Positions 8,682-16,794 of a stretch of 53,098 bases of DNA are shown in pieces. The notes under the pieces were generated by a model. It did not search any database, was not told where the DNA came from, and saw only the letters and a list, made by a program, of their open reading frames with translations. Each line of letters opens with the position of its first letter. Within the stretch, counting starts at the first letter, position 1. This DNA comes from Patescibacteria group bacterium UBA1370 (GTDB taxonomy: Bacteria; Patescibacteriota; Microgenomatia; UBA1400; PJMF01): positions 1-53,098 of the forward strand of contig DBRK01000035.1 in the NCBI GenBank assembly GCA_002306315.1. Reading direction: 5' to 3'. The position numbers and the translations under genes were made by a program.

Positions 8682-10394
8682 ATGCCCAAAAATCTAAAAA
8701 AAGCTTTAACTTGGTTAGATAATAATATTCTCTTGGTGTTGGGCGGTTTGTTGGTTGCGTTTATACCTTTGTATCCCAAGTTGCCGTTATTTGAGGCAAT
8801 CCCCGGCTATATAGTGAGGGTTAGGTTAGAAGACTTGGTTATTCTCGCCACTGCTTTAATCTGGTTTATACAGCTGCTACGTCGCAAAGTGTCATTCAAA
8901 ACACCTCTGACCCCGTTGATTATCGCCTACGCGGTGGTGGGCTTGCTTTCCACGCTTTCAGCAGTAGTAATCACCAAAACTGTCCCGGTCAGCCCGCTGC
9001 ATATCGGCAAAACTCTGCTGCATTATTTCCGATATCTGGAGTACTTCTCATTGTTTTTTATTCTGTCTTCAGCGGTCAAAAACCGCCGCGACTTGAAGGT
9101 GTTGCTGGTTGTCATGGCTCTGACCCTGGTGGGAGTAGGAATTTACGGTTTCGGCCAAAAATATTACTACTGGCCGGTGTACTCAACCATGAATCGGGAA
9201 TTCAGCAAAGGGGTGAGGTTGTATCTGACCGAGCACGCTCGGGTGCAATCGACCTTTGGTGGCCATTATGATCTAGCCGCCTATTTGGTCATTCTCTTGC
9301 CGCTGCTCTTGGCTTTGTATTACGGCTTAAAGAAAAAATCAGTGAAGTTTTTGGTTTTCGTTGCTTTCTTGCTGGGTTTGTGGTTGTTGGTCACTAGTGC
9401 TTCCCGAACTTCTTTTGCTGCTTTCTTTTTGGGAGCTCTGGCTGTTGTGCTGCTTTTTGCCTGGCAAAGAAAACGCTGGCTGGAGAGAATTGCCTTTACT
9501 GTCACCAGATATGGAGGATTATTGGCAATTTGTTTTCTAATGCTGGTTAGTTTTGGCGATGATATGTACGAACGCCTGTTGCAGGTGCTGGAAGGTTATC
9601 CGGCTGTTTACAAACCATACATGCAAGCAGCCAAGACTGTGAGCGGTACAGTCAATGAGCTGGCGCCGGTGATCAAAGAAATCCCATTCTTTACAGCAGA
9701 AAAACCAGAAAACGGTTTATCTACTGAGGACGCTGAAGTCCTGGTAGCTTCCGACCAGCGGCCAGTTGAGGAAAACCCCAAAGACTTGCCTAGCGACGTC
9801 TATGTGATTGTGCCGGATGTAAAAAAAGTGGCAACTATTTCTGCCACCGGCCAAATTGAAATTATCGAGGTGCAAACTGAGCGCACTTATTCACCGAATG
9901 CTCTAAGGTATGGGTTGTCGCTGGCAATCCGGCTGGATGAACTCTGGCCAAAAGCGCTGAAAGGCTTTTACCGCAATCCGGCGTTAGGCAGCGGTTATGC
10001 CACCCTAACCAAGGACTCAACCATCCACTTTACCGAGGCTGAAAGTACCGATAACAATTACTTGCGGGTATTAGGCGAGACAGGCTTGCTTGGCTTCCTC
10101 ACCTTTTATGGCACTATTGCTGCGGCTATGTATTGGGCGTACCGTCTTTACAAAAAGAACAAGAATAAAAACTTCCTCTACACCGCGCTGGCGGTCGGCT
10201 ACATTGGCGCCAGTGTGGCGCTGCTCTTCAATGCCACTTACATCGATGTTTATGCAGCTTCGAAGGTTGCCCTGACTTATTGGGCGCTGACTGGCATTGT
10301 TTTGGCTGTAGCGATGACAGAGTTGCCGGAGAGTCGGGAGTTCTTAGGCAAGTTCGATCTGGCTCAACTCAAAAAGAAATTATTAAAAAAATGA
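8682..10394 (+). CDS. O-antigen ligase/polymerase (Wzy/WaaL-like) membrane protein
   Basis: Polytopic membrane protein of 570 residues that probably polymerises or ligates lipid-linked glycan on the outer face of the membrane. About seven to eight transmembrane helices precede a large extracytoplasmic loop (about residues 295-440), and several more follow. The family-typical RNPALGSGYAT and DNNYLRVLGETGLLG segments sit at the end of the loop and the next helix. The loop carries a charged, Pro/Glu/Asp-rich stretch (residues about 335-405), longer than in common WaaL/Wzy proteins. An AGGAG Shine-Dalgarno precedes the ATG. The stop overlaps the next gene as ATGA. Confidence 0.82.
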   Translation: MPKNLKKALTWLDNNILLVLGGLLVAFIPLYPKLPLFEAIPGYIVRVRLEDLVILATALIWFIQLLRRKVSFKTPLTPLIIAYAVVGLLSTLSAVVITKTVPVSPLHIGKTLLHYFRYLEYFSLFFILSSAVKNRRDLKVLLVVMALTLVGVGIYGFGQKYYYWPVYSTMNREFSKGVRLYLTEHARVQSTFGGHYDLAAYLVILLPLLLALYYGLKKKSVKFLVFVAFLLGLWLLVTSASRTSFAAFFLGALAVVLLFAWQRKRWLERIAFTVTRYGGLLAICFLMLVSFGDDMYERLLQVLEGYPAVYKPYMQAAKTVSGTVNELAPVIKEIPFFTAEKPENGLSTEDAEVLVASDQRPVEENPKDLPSDVYVIVPDVKKVATISATGQIEIIEVQTERTYSPNALRYGLSLAIRLDELWPKALKGFYRNPALGSGYATLTKDSTIHFTEAESTDNNYLRVLGETGLLGFLTFYGTIAAAMYWAYRLYKKNKNKNFLYTALAVGYIGASVALLFNATYIDVYAASKVALTYWALTGIVLAVAMTELPESREFLGKFDLAQLKKKLLKK

Positions 10395-11860
10395 AAAAGT
10401 TTTTAGCCCAGTACGGCTTGATCTCACTGATCGTGGCGGCAGCATTTATTGTTAGGCTGTACCGTATTCACTACCCTTTGCTGGACTGGCATAGTTTCCG
10501 GCAGGCAGATACTGCTTCCGTAACTCGAGAATACGTAAAAAACGGCATTGATCTGTTCAGGCCAACTTATCATGACATCTCCAGCCACCAAAGCGGCCTG
10601 GATAATCCCAGCGGCTACCGGATGGTGGAATTTCCAATTATTAATGGCTTGACGGCGCTGATTTTGAGAACATTCCCGGCTTTGCCGTTGGTGCCGACCA
10701 TTCGTATGTTGTCCATCATCTTTTCTATGGGTACTTTATTGTCTATTTTTTGCTTGGCAAAATCTCTGTCAGGCAAAAAGGTTGCCCATCTAGCTACTCT
10801 AACTTTTGCTCTGCTGCCTTATTCGATTTACTACACCAGGACTATTTTGCCAGAGATACCGTTGATATTTTTCTCGACTTTTTCCTTGGCAGCTTTTGTT
10901 AGCTGGCTGCGAAATAATGACGGGCGATGGTATATCCTGTCGGTATTAAGCCTAGCCCTGGCATTCCTGCTAAAACCATTTGTCGGCTTTTTGGCTCCGG
11001 TATATTTAGTATTGGTTTGGCAAAAGCAGGGCAGAAGAGCCTTGTTCAATATCCGTTATTATCTCTACGTGCTTATTGCGGTAGCACCCTTGGTGGCCTG
11101 GAGATACTGGATTACTCAATTTCCAGAGGGCATTCCGGCCTCTAAATGGCTGTTAAATGGCAACGGCATTCGTCTGCGCCCCGCTTGGTTTAGATGGCTC
11201 GGATATGAGCGTCTCACCAAATTGATGCTGGGTTACACAGGCATCGTATTCATACCAGCTGCTTTTGATCGAGTTGCCAAAGACACCTGGGTTTACCTTT
11301 CGTGGTGGCTGGGAATTGGCTTATACTTCATCGTCATCGCTACAGGAAATGTTCAGCACGATTATTACCAGATCCTGGCTTTGCCAATCCTCAGCATCAC
11401 GGTTGGCAAAGGAGTGCTCAATGCATATGAAATTGTCAAAAACAACTGGGGAAAACTAAAGGACAACCTTAAAATATACGGCCATCCGCTTTCTTTGGTC
11501 ACAATAGCCTGCATCTATGCTGTCATGCTGATACTAGCCTGGCAGCAAGTTAAAGGCTTTTTCAATGTGAACAATTGGGAATATGTCAGGGCCGGACAAG
11601 TAGTCGCTCAACGCACACCAGAAGATGCCAAAATAATCGCCCCCCTGATGTCAAACACAGCGTTTCTCTTTCAAACTGAGCGCAAAGGTTGGCCGATCGG
11701 CGGGGATATTGAAGAAAAAATCGAAAAGGGTGCCACGCATTACGTCACCACCATCAGAGACAAGGAAGCGCAGGAACTGGCAAGAAAGTACTTAATCCTT
11801 GAGCAAACAGATGAATATTTGATCATTGATCTGACCAAGAGGCGAGAGGAAACACCATGA
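10391..11860 (+). CDS. GT39/ArnT-like polytopic membrane glycosyltransferase
   Basis: GT-C type transferase of 489 residues using a polyprenyl-phosphate sugar. The start MKKFLAQYG at 10391 overlaps the upstream stop. A longer reading from 10280 lies inside the upstream gene and looks spurious. The first outer loop has the motif SFRQADTASVTREYV near residue 40, the usual place of the catalytic acidic residue in this group. About ten transmembrane segments follow. NVQHDYYQILALPI in the last third resembles the conserved late loop of GT39 proteins, and the C-terminal 100 residues are soluble. Its stop overlaps the next gene's start. The acceptor (glycan or protein) is unknown. Confidence 0.8.
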   Translation: MKKFLAQYGLISLIVAAAFIVRLYRIHYPLLDWHSFRQADTASVTREYVKNGIDLFRPTYHDISSHQSGLDNPSGYRMVEFPIINGLTALILRTFPALPLVPTIRMLSIIFSMGTLLSIFCLAKSLSGKKVAHLATLTFALLPYSIYYTRTILPEIPLIFFSTFSLAAFVSWLRNNDGRWYILSVLSLALAFLLKPFVGFLAPVYLVLVWQKQGRRALFNIRYYLYVLIAVAPLVAWRYWITQFPEGIPASKWLLNGNGIRLRPAWFRWLGYERLTKLMLGYTGIVFIPAAFDRVAKDTWVYLSWWLGIGLYFIVIATGNVQHDYYQILALPILSITVGKGVLNAYEIVKNNWGKLKDNLKIYGHPLSLVTIACIYAVMLILAWQQVKGFFNVNNWEYVRAGQVVAQRTPEDAKIIAPLMSNTAFLFQTERKGWPIGGDIEEKIEKGATHYVTTIRDKEAQELARKYLILEQTDEYLIIDLTKRREETP

Positions 11861-13047
11861 AAGTCCTGATGTTGACCCCCTACCTGCCATATCCTCTCTT
11901 GTCTGGTGGTCAGATCCGTACTTACAACCTGCTGAAAAAGCTTTCCAAGCATCACGAGATTACTCTCTTTGCTCTCATAAAGGAAGAGGAGGAGAAGCAA
12001 TATATTCCCGAGCTGGAAAAGTATTGCGCTTCTGTCAGGGTCTTTAAACGTTCCAGCAAACCTTTTACCTTGGGCAATATTGTGAAAACTGGTTTTTCAC
12101 GCTACCCATTTTTGGTGATGCGCAACTATGTGCCAGGAGCCGTCAGGGCAATTCGGGAGGAGTTGGACAAGGGAAAGTACGACCTCATTCACGCTGAAAC
12201 CTTTTACATGATGCCACACATCCCGGCCTCTCCAATCCCGGTGATTTTAGTTGAGCAAACAATTGAATACCTGGGATATGAAAGTTTTGCCTCAAGAGCT
12301 AATCTCCTGCTTAAACCTCTCCTTTACTATGACATCAAGAAAATCCGCCGTTGGGAGACTCATTACTGGAATCTGTGCCACACTCTGATTGCTATGAGTG
12401 AAGATGATCGCCGTTATTTGGCGGCTCGCGTCAATGACCCTGACAAAGTCAAAGTTGTCGAAAACGGTGTCGATACCGACTGGTTCATGCAAAAACAGCG
12501 CCAAGAAACAGACAAACCAACTCTGCTGTCCGTGGGTACTTTCAAATGGCTGCCCAACGTAGAAGCAGTTGACTTTTTAGTACAAAAAATCTGGGGATTG
12601 GTCAAAGAAAAACTTCCAGATGCCAGGCTGCTTATCGTCGGCAACGCCCCAACCAAAAAAGTTCTGGGCTACCAGAACTCCGACAGCAGTATTCAGGTTT
12701 TAGGCAGGGTTGATGACATTCGTGATTACTTTAGCCAAGCCCATGTCTTAGTGGCACCAGTATTTAGCGGCAAGGGCACTCGCTATAAGATACTGGAAGC
12801 TATGGCTTCAGGCACACCGGTTGTTGCCACCAGTGTGGCCGTGGAAGGCTTGGGTGTTAAAGGCGGCAAACATGTTTTGATCAGCGATACCGCCCAGGGA
12901 ATGGCAGACGCAATTGTGCAACTGATTAGCGACAGCAGCAAACGCCGTCAACTTGCGGAATCCGGACGTGAGTTTGTCCGCAAAAACTACGATTGGTCTC
13001 TGATTTCCAAAAAACTTGATACAATTTACCAGAGCATCAATCGCTAG
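11857..13047 (+). CDS. GT4 family glycosyltransferase (EpsH/PEP-CTERM-associated type)
   Basis: GT-B glycosyltransferase of 396 residues. The N-terminal GGQIRTYNLLKKL is the acceptor-side glycine-rich loop. LLSVGTFKWLPNVEAVDFL begins the donor domain. GKGTRYKILEAMASGTPVV is the donor site, where the first glutamate of the EX7E motif is replaced, as in the subgroup of sugar transferases associated with exopolysaccharide/PEP-CTERM systems. GAGG lies upstream of the ATG and the gene overlaps its predecessor by 4 nt, so it is in the same operon. No transmembrane helix is evident. The substrate is unknown. Confidence 0.85.
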   Translation: MKVLMLTPYLPYPLLSGGQIRTYNLLKKLSKHHEITLFALIKEEEEKQYIPELEKYCASVRVFKRSSKPFTLGNIVKTGFSRYPFLVMRNYVPGAVRAIREELDKGKYDLIHAETFYMMPHIPASPIPVILVEQTIEYLGYESFASRANLLLKPLLYYDIKKIRRWETHYWNLCHTLIAMSEDDRRYLAARVNDPDKVKVVENGVDTDWFMQKQRQETDKPTLLSVGTFKWLPNVEAVDFLVQKIWGLVKEKLPDARLLIVGNAPTKKVLGYQNSDSSIQVLGRVDDIRDYFSQAHVLVAPVFSGKGTRYKILEAMASGTPVVATSVAVEGLGVKGGKHVLISDTAQGMADAIVQLISDSSKRRQLAESGREFVRKNYDWSLISKKLDTIYQSINR

Positions 13048-13060
13048 ATGGGCTGCAAAT

Positions 13061-13933
13061 ATGAGTAATATCGATTTGGAAATTATCATTACCACCTTTA
13101 ACAGCGAATTTTGGCTGAAAAAAACCTTGTCCACACTGAAGCAATACTACCTGGACAAAACCAGGCTTAATGTCAAAGTCACAGTTGTAGACAACAATTC
13201 CGAGGACAACACTCTAACCATGATTCGCCGGTCATTCCGCTGGGTCGACCTGATTGAGCTCAGCGATAATCATGGCTTTGCTTTTGCTAACAATCGGGCT
13301 TTAGAAAAAACTTCAGCCCGCTATATCATGCTCCTCAACTCAGATGTCGAGTTCAACCAACATTCCAACCTGGACGAGTTAATTAATTATCTGGAAAAGC
13401 ATCCGCGGGTTGGAATCATCTCACCGCGTGTGGAGTTTACTGATGGCACCATTGACCCAGCCTGCCATCGAGGCGAACCCACTCTGTGGGCTAGCGCCAC
13501 TTACTTTGCCAATCTCGAATATTGGTTTCCTGAAAGCCAGCTTTTTGGCCAGTATCACCAATACTACAAAGACCTAAACTCCATCCACACCGTTGATGCC
13601 GTCTCCGGCGCGGCTCTGGTTGCCCGCAAAGAAGCTATTGATGAGGTGGGTCTGTTGGATGAACAGTTCTTCATGTATGCCGAAGACTTGGATTGGTGTA
13701 AGCGCTTCCGGGAAAAAGGCTGGGAAGTTGTCTACAATCCAGAGGTCAGACTGATTCATCATAAAAATAAATCAGGCATCAAAAGTTCGTCACAGAAAAT
13801 AGCTAAAAAAACCAGAAAACATTTTTATATCACCATGTTACAATATTATGATAAGCATTATAAAAATCTATATCCTCAGTTCCTGAGGAATTTAGTCAGG
13901 TACATATTAATTGCTAAAAAAGGAGCGATCTAA
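13061..13933 (+). CDS. GT2 family glycosyltransferase
   Basis: Inverting GT-A glycosyltransferase of 291 residues from ATG 13061. A TTG at 13016 would add 15 residues that overlap the upstream gene and do not look like a GT2 N-terminus. IIITTFNSEFW is the first strand, the DxD-type motif is in MLLNSDVEF near residue 93, and the late MYAEDLDWCKRF motif is near residue 210. It is a likely paralogue of the GT2 at 7651. The last codon overlaps the following membrane-protein gene by one base. It is probably a cytoplasmic enzyme adding one sugar to the lipid-linked glycan. Confidence 0.86.
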   Translation: MSNIDLEIIITTFNSEFWLKKTLSTLKQYYLDKTRLNVKVTVVDNNSEDNTLTMIRRSFRWVDLIELSDNHGFAFANNRALEKTSARYIMLLNSDVEFNQHSNLDELINYLEKHPRVGIISPRVEFTDGTIDPACHRGEPTLWASATYFANLEYWFPESQLFGQYHQYYKDLNSIHTVDAVSGAALVARKEAIDEVGLLDEQFFMYAEDLDWCKRFREKGWEVVYNPEVRLIHHKNKSGIKSSSQKIAKKTRKHFYITMLQYYDKHYKNLYPQFLRNLVRYILIAKKGAI

Positions 13934-14412
13934 TGCACTCACCTCTCCAATTTGAAATTGAACAACTGAGAATGAGAAACTTGGTTGACGCAGTTATGAG
14001 CATTCTCGGATTCTTCGCCGCCATATTTGCCACCGCTATTCTGCCCACACTTTTGGTTCAATATGTGATTCCTCAGGAACAGCTTCTTCAGGATCCTTTG
14101 ATCCTGCAGCTTATTCCTGTTATCAGCTTCGTTGCCGCCTTCGGATACTTTCTATACACCGTGATCATGAATATCATCCGTTCCCGTCGTGCTGCGGCTC
14201 TTGAATCAGAGCTGCGCAGCTACAATCGGCTGACTGATGATGGTGACATGATAAGTGAAGCAGAATTGGCAGAGCTTGAGACCATTGTCGAAGATGCGCT
14301 CAAACGTAAACCGGCCGCTAAAAAGTCGACACGCGCTACTACAGCCCGCAAGACCACCAAAGCGGCCAGCCGCAAGAAGCCAGCTACTAAACGCAAAACC
14401 AGCAAAAAATAA
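13933..14412 (+). CDS. Small two-helix membrane protein with histone-H1-like basic tail
   Basis: A 159-residue protein of a family not recognised. Two hydrophobic segments (about residues 20-46 and 56-80) form a hairpin. An acidic, probably helical region (about 101-123) follows, then a tail at 124-159 in which 17 of 36 residues are Lys or Arg and none is acidic. The tail is built from Lys/Ala/Thr/Ser/Pro steps as in histone H1 C-termini. AAAGGAG lies 7 nt upstream of the ATG and the gene overlaps the preceding GT2 by one base, so it is in the glycan operon. The tail probably sits in the cytoplasm and could bind nucleic acid or an anionic surface. No function is assigned. Confidence 0.8.
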   Translation: MHSPLQFEIEQLRMRNLVDAVMSILGFFAAIFATAILPTLLVQYVIPQEQLLQDPLILQLIPVISFVAAFGYFLYTVIMNIIRSRRAAALESELRSYNRLTDDGDMISEAELAELETIVEDALKRKPAAKKSTRATTARKTTKAASRKKPATKRKTSKK

Positions 14413-14432
14413 GTGTTCGTCAATTTGTCCGC

Positions 14433-14461
14433 TACAGCCAGAGCTTTCCGCTCTGGCTGTA
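14433..14461 (+). terminator. Hairpin after the basic-tail protein gene (weak terminator candidate)
   Basis: An 11-bp perfect inverted repeat, with a TACAGCCAGAG arm at 14433-14443, a 7-nt loop and the complementary arm at 14451-14461. The following bases (ATGGTTTATG) are not a T tract, so rho-independent termination would be weak. The right arm lies between the putative -35 and -10 of the next gene. Confidence 0.4.
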
Positions 14462-14467
14462 ATGGTT

Positions 14468-14473
14468 TATGAT
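14468..14473 (+). promoter_or_regulatory. -10 element upstream of GT4 gene at 14481
   Basis: TATGAT ends 7 nt before ATG 14481. TTTCCG at 14445-14450, in the loop of the preceding hairpin, would be a weak -35 at 17 bp spacing. No Shine-Dalgarno precedes the ATG, which suggests a leaderless mRNA. Confidence 0.42.
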
Positions 14474-14480
14474 TAGTAAT

Positions 14481-15581
14481 ATGAAAATCGGCCTTGATTG
14501 CCGACTGGCCGGCACTAAACACGCCGGTATCGGTCGTTATATTGCCAATTTATTGCAGGAACTAATCAAAGATTCGGACGTCAACTGGGTTTTGTTTTTT
14601 CATGATCGAGAACAGGTCGAAGAGGTGTTGGGAAAGGATACCAAAAAGCAAAACATCAAGCTCATCATAGCCCCGGTTCGCCATTACACCCTGGCGGAAC
14701 AACTGAAGATGCCGGCAATCTTTGCCAAAGAGAAACTTGATCTATTGCATGTGCCTCATTTCAATGTACCGATTTTTTATCCCGGCAAGCTGGCAGTGAC
14801 CATTCATGATCTCCTCTGGCATCATCATCGCGGCCAATCAGTAACCACCCTGCCTCCTTGGCAGTACTGGCTTAAATATGGTTTTTATCGATTGGTGACC
14901 GGAGTGGCAGTTCAGAAAGCAAAACGCATCTTTGTGCCTGCAGAAACCATCAAGGATACGGTTTCCCACTACTATCCCCGAGCAAAAAACAAAATTATTG
15001 TTACCAGAGAAGGGGTGGAGCCAGTATTTCGAAATAAAACCCTGTTAGCGACTTCAAAAAAACCGGCCAAAAATCTTCTTTTTGTCGGTTCTCTTTACCC
15101 GCACAAAAATGTCAGGCTGATCATCACCGCCCTCAAGCTTCTGCCCGAATACACTTTGACAATTGTTGGCACCAGGTCTGCTTTTGCCGATGAAGTCAAA
15201 AAATTTGTAGCCAAAAGAGGATTGGCTGACCGGGTGAAATTCGCCGGCCGGCTGACTGACAACGAGCTGGCAAAGGCATACTCAACTGCATTTGCGCTGG
15301 TTCAACCGTCATTTTCCGAAGGATTTGGCTTGACGGGAGTAGAAGCGATGGCGTCTGGTGCCCCAGTGCTGGCGTCTGATATTCCTATCTTTAGAGAAAT
15401 CTACCAAGATGCTGCCTTGTTTTTTGATCCTTATAGCGCCCAAGCTTTTGTGGCTGCAGTCAAAAAATTAGAGTCTTCCAATAGGGAAAAATTCATTTCC
15501 CGGGGCAGAGCAGTCAGTGCTCAATATGACTGGCAACACACCGCTCAATTAACAGCCGCTGCCTACAGGGAGCTTGTCTAA
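14481..15581 (+). CDS. GT4 family glycosyltransferase
   Basis: GT-B retaining glycosyltransferase of 366 residues starting MKIGLDCRLAG, a typical family start. The ATG at 14469 is rejected because it lies inside the putative -10. HAGIGRYIANLL is the N-terminal acceptor loop, VGSLYPHKNVRLII opens the donor domain near residue 198, and the EX7E motif FSEGFGLTGVEAMASG is near residue 280. It is preceded by a hairpin and a -10 element, so it may start a new transcript running into the next GT4 and the manC-like gene. The sugar is unknown, though the nearby GDP-mannose enzyme makes mannose a reasonable guess. Confidence 0.87.
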   Translation: MKIGLDCRLAGTKHAGIGRYIANLLQELIKDSDVNWVLFFHDREQVEEVLGKDTKKQNIKLIIAPVRHYTLAEQLKMPAIFAKEKLDLLHVPHFNVPIFYPGKLAVTIHDLLWHHHRGQSVTTLPPWQYWLKYGFYRLVTGVAVQKAKRIFVPAETIKDTVSHYYPRAKNKIIVTREGVEPVFRNKTLLATSKKPAKNLLFVGSLYPHKNVRLIITALKLLPEYTLTIVGTRSAFADEVKKFVAKRGLADRVKFAGRLTDNELAKAYSTAFALVQPSFSEGFGLTGVEAMASGAPVLASDIPIFREIYQDAALFFDPYSAQAFVAAVKKLESSNREKFISRGRAVSAQYDWQHTAQLTAAAYRELV

Positions 15582-15600
15582 CAGTAATCGATTGCCGCTC

Positions 15601-16794
15601 ATGAACTTGAACTCGCTGAAAATTGCCTTGATTTATGACAAAGTCAACACGCCTTTTGGCGGGGCAGAACATGTTTTAGCAGCCTTGCACCAAGCATTCC
15701 CAAACGCTCCGCTTTTTACCTCTATCTATGAGCCTGTACATGCAGAATGGGCTAGGGATTTTGCGGTAATGAGCTCTTTTTTGAACAAGATGCCTTTTTT
15801 TCGAAGCAAGCATCAAATATTGCTTCCTCTGATGCCGCTGGCGTTTGAGTCATTTAATCTTGATGATTACGATGTCATTATCTCAGTGACGGCGGGGGAG
15901 GCAAAAGGGGTACTGACCAAACCTCACCAATTGCACATTTGCTATTTACTCACGCCTCCCAGATATCTTTACACGCACCAGGAGGAGTATTTACAATCTT
16001 ATCGATTTGCCAAATTGCCGATCTTCAGGCAGATCGCCAAACTCTGGTTGAGATACCTGAAGTGGTGGGATGAAGCAGCTGGATTTCGTCCTGACTTTAT
16101 TATTCCTATCTCCGGATTGGTAAAAGCCCGAGCTGAAAAGATTTATGGAAGAGCAATTGAAGAGCCGCTTTATCCGCCGGTTCCGTCGATGCCGGACAAT
16201 AACACAACTTTGCCTGTAGAGGGGTGCCTGCTGAGCGCTTCCAGGTTAGTTCCCTACAAACGATTAGATCTCAGTATTGCTGCCTGCAAAAAGCTAGGCC
16301 TGACCCTGGTGGTCACCGGGGATGGAGCAGCCCGGCCAAGCCTCCTCAAAGCCGCCGGTCGGGTAGGAATCAGCAGAATTCCTGGGGAACCGTTGGGTGA
16401 CTTTTTGGTCCGGGCTGCCGCAAACCACAAAACTATTCTTTTTGCCAACAAATGCACTGAAAATGAACTGGCCGCGCTTTTTAGAACCTGTAGAGCTTTG
16501 CTCATGCCCGGAGTTGAAGATTTTGGGATCACTGCCATGCAGGCTGCGGCGGTCGGTCTGCCGGTAATCATGGCCAAAAAGAGCGGTGCGGCCGAACTTT
16601 TACACAACAATAAACAAGCATTCTTTTTGAACACTGTCTCTGAAAAAGCCCTGATCGAGGCAATCAAGCAACTGCCTCACACGCGTCCGCCTTACAGGAA
16701 GCAGCCCAAATCCGATGTTTTTACTACCCAATTTGCCAAAAAAGTGTATGATTTGTTCATATCACATCAAGATTTGATAGCGAAAGGGACCTGA
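15601..16794 (+). CDS. GT4 family glycosyltransferase with altered EX7E motif
   Basis: GT-B glycosyltransferase of 398 residues from ATG 15601. An in-frame TTG at 15574 lies inside the upstream gene. FGGAEHVLAAL is the N-terminal loop. The donor site reads VEDFGITAMQAAAVG near residue 305, so the second glutamate of EX7E is glutamine. Related WbaZ/mannosyl-type enzymes have EDFGI followed by a glutamate. The enzyme may still bind the donor, but altered activity is possible. It overlaps manC by one base, which fits a GDP-mannose-using mannosyltransferase. That link is inference. Confidence 0.83.
   Translation: MNLNSLKIALIYDKVNTPFGGAEHVLAALHQAFPNAPLFTSIYEPVHAEWARDFAVMSSFLNKMPFFRSKHQILLPLMPLAFESFNLDDYDVIISVTAGEAKGVLTKPHQLHICYLLTPPRYLYTHQEEYLQSYRFAKLPIFRQIAKLWLRYLKWWDEAAGFRPDFIIPISGLVKARAEKIYGRAIEEPLYPPVPSMPDNNTTLPVEGCLLSASRLVPYKRLDLSIAACKKLGLTLVVTGDGAARPSLLKAAGRVGISRIPGEPLGDFLVRAAANHKTILFANKCTENELAALFRTCRALLMPGVEDFGITAMQAAAVGLPVIMAKKSGAAELLHNNKQAFFLNTVSEKALIEAIKQLPHTRPPYRKQPKSDVFTTQFAKKVYDLFISHQDLIAKGT

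Noticed and set aside
10280..10390. Longer start of the GT39 gene
   Set aside because: The extension is antisense-free but lies wholly within the preceding gene and reads as non-family sequence; the ATGA overlap start is better.
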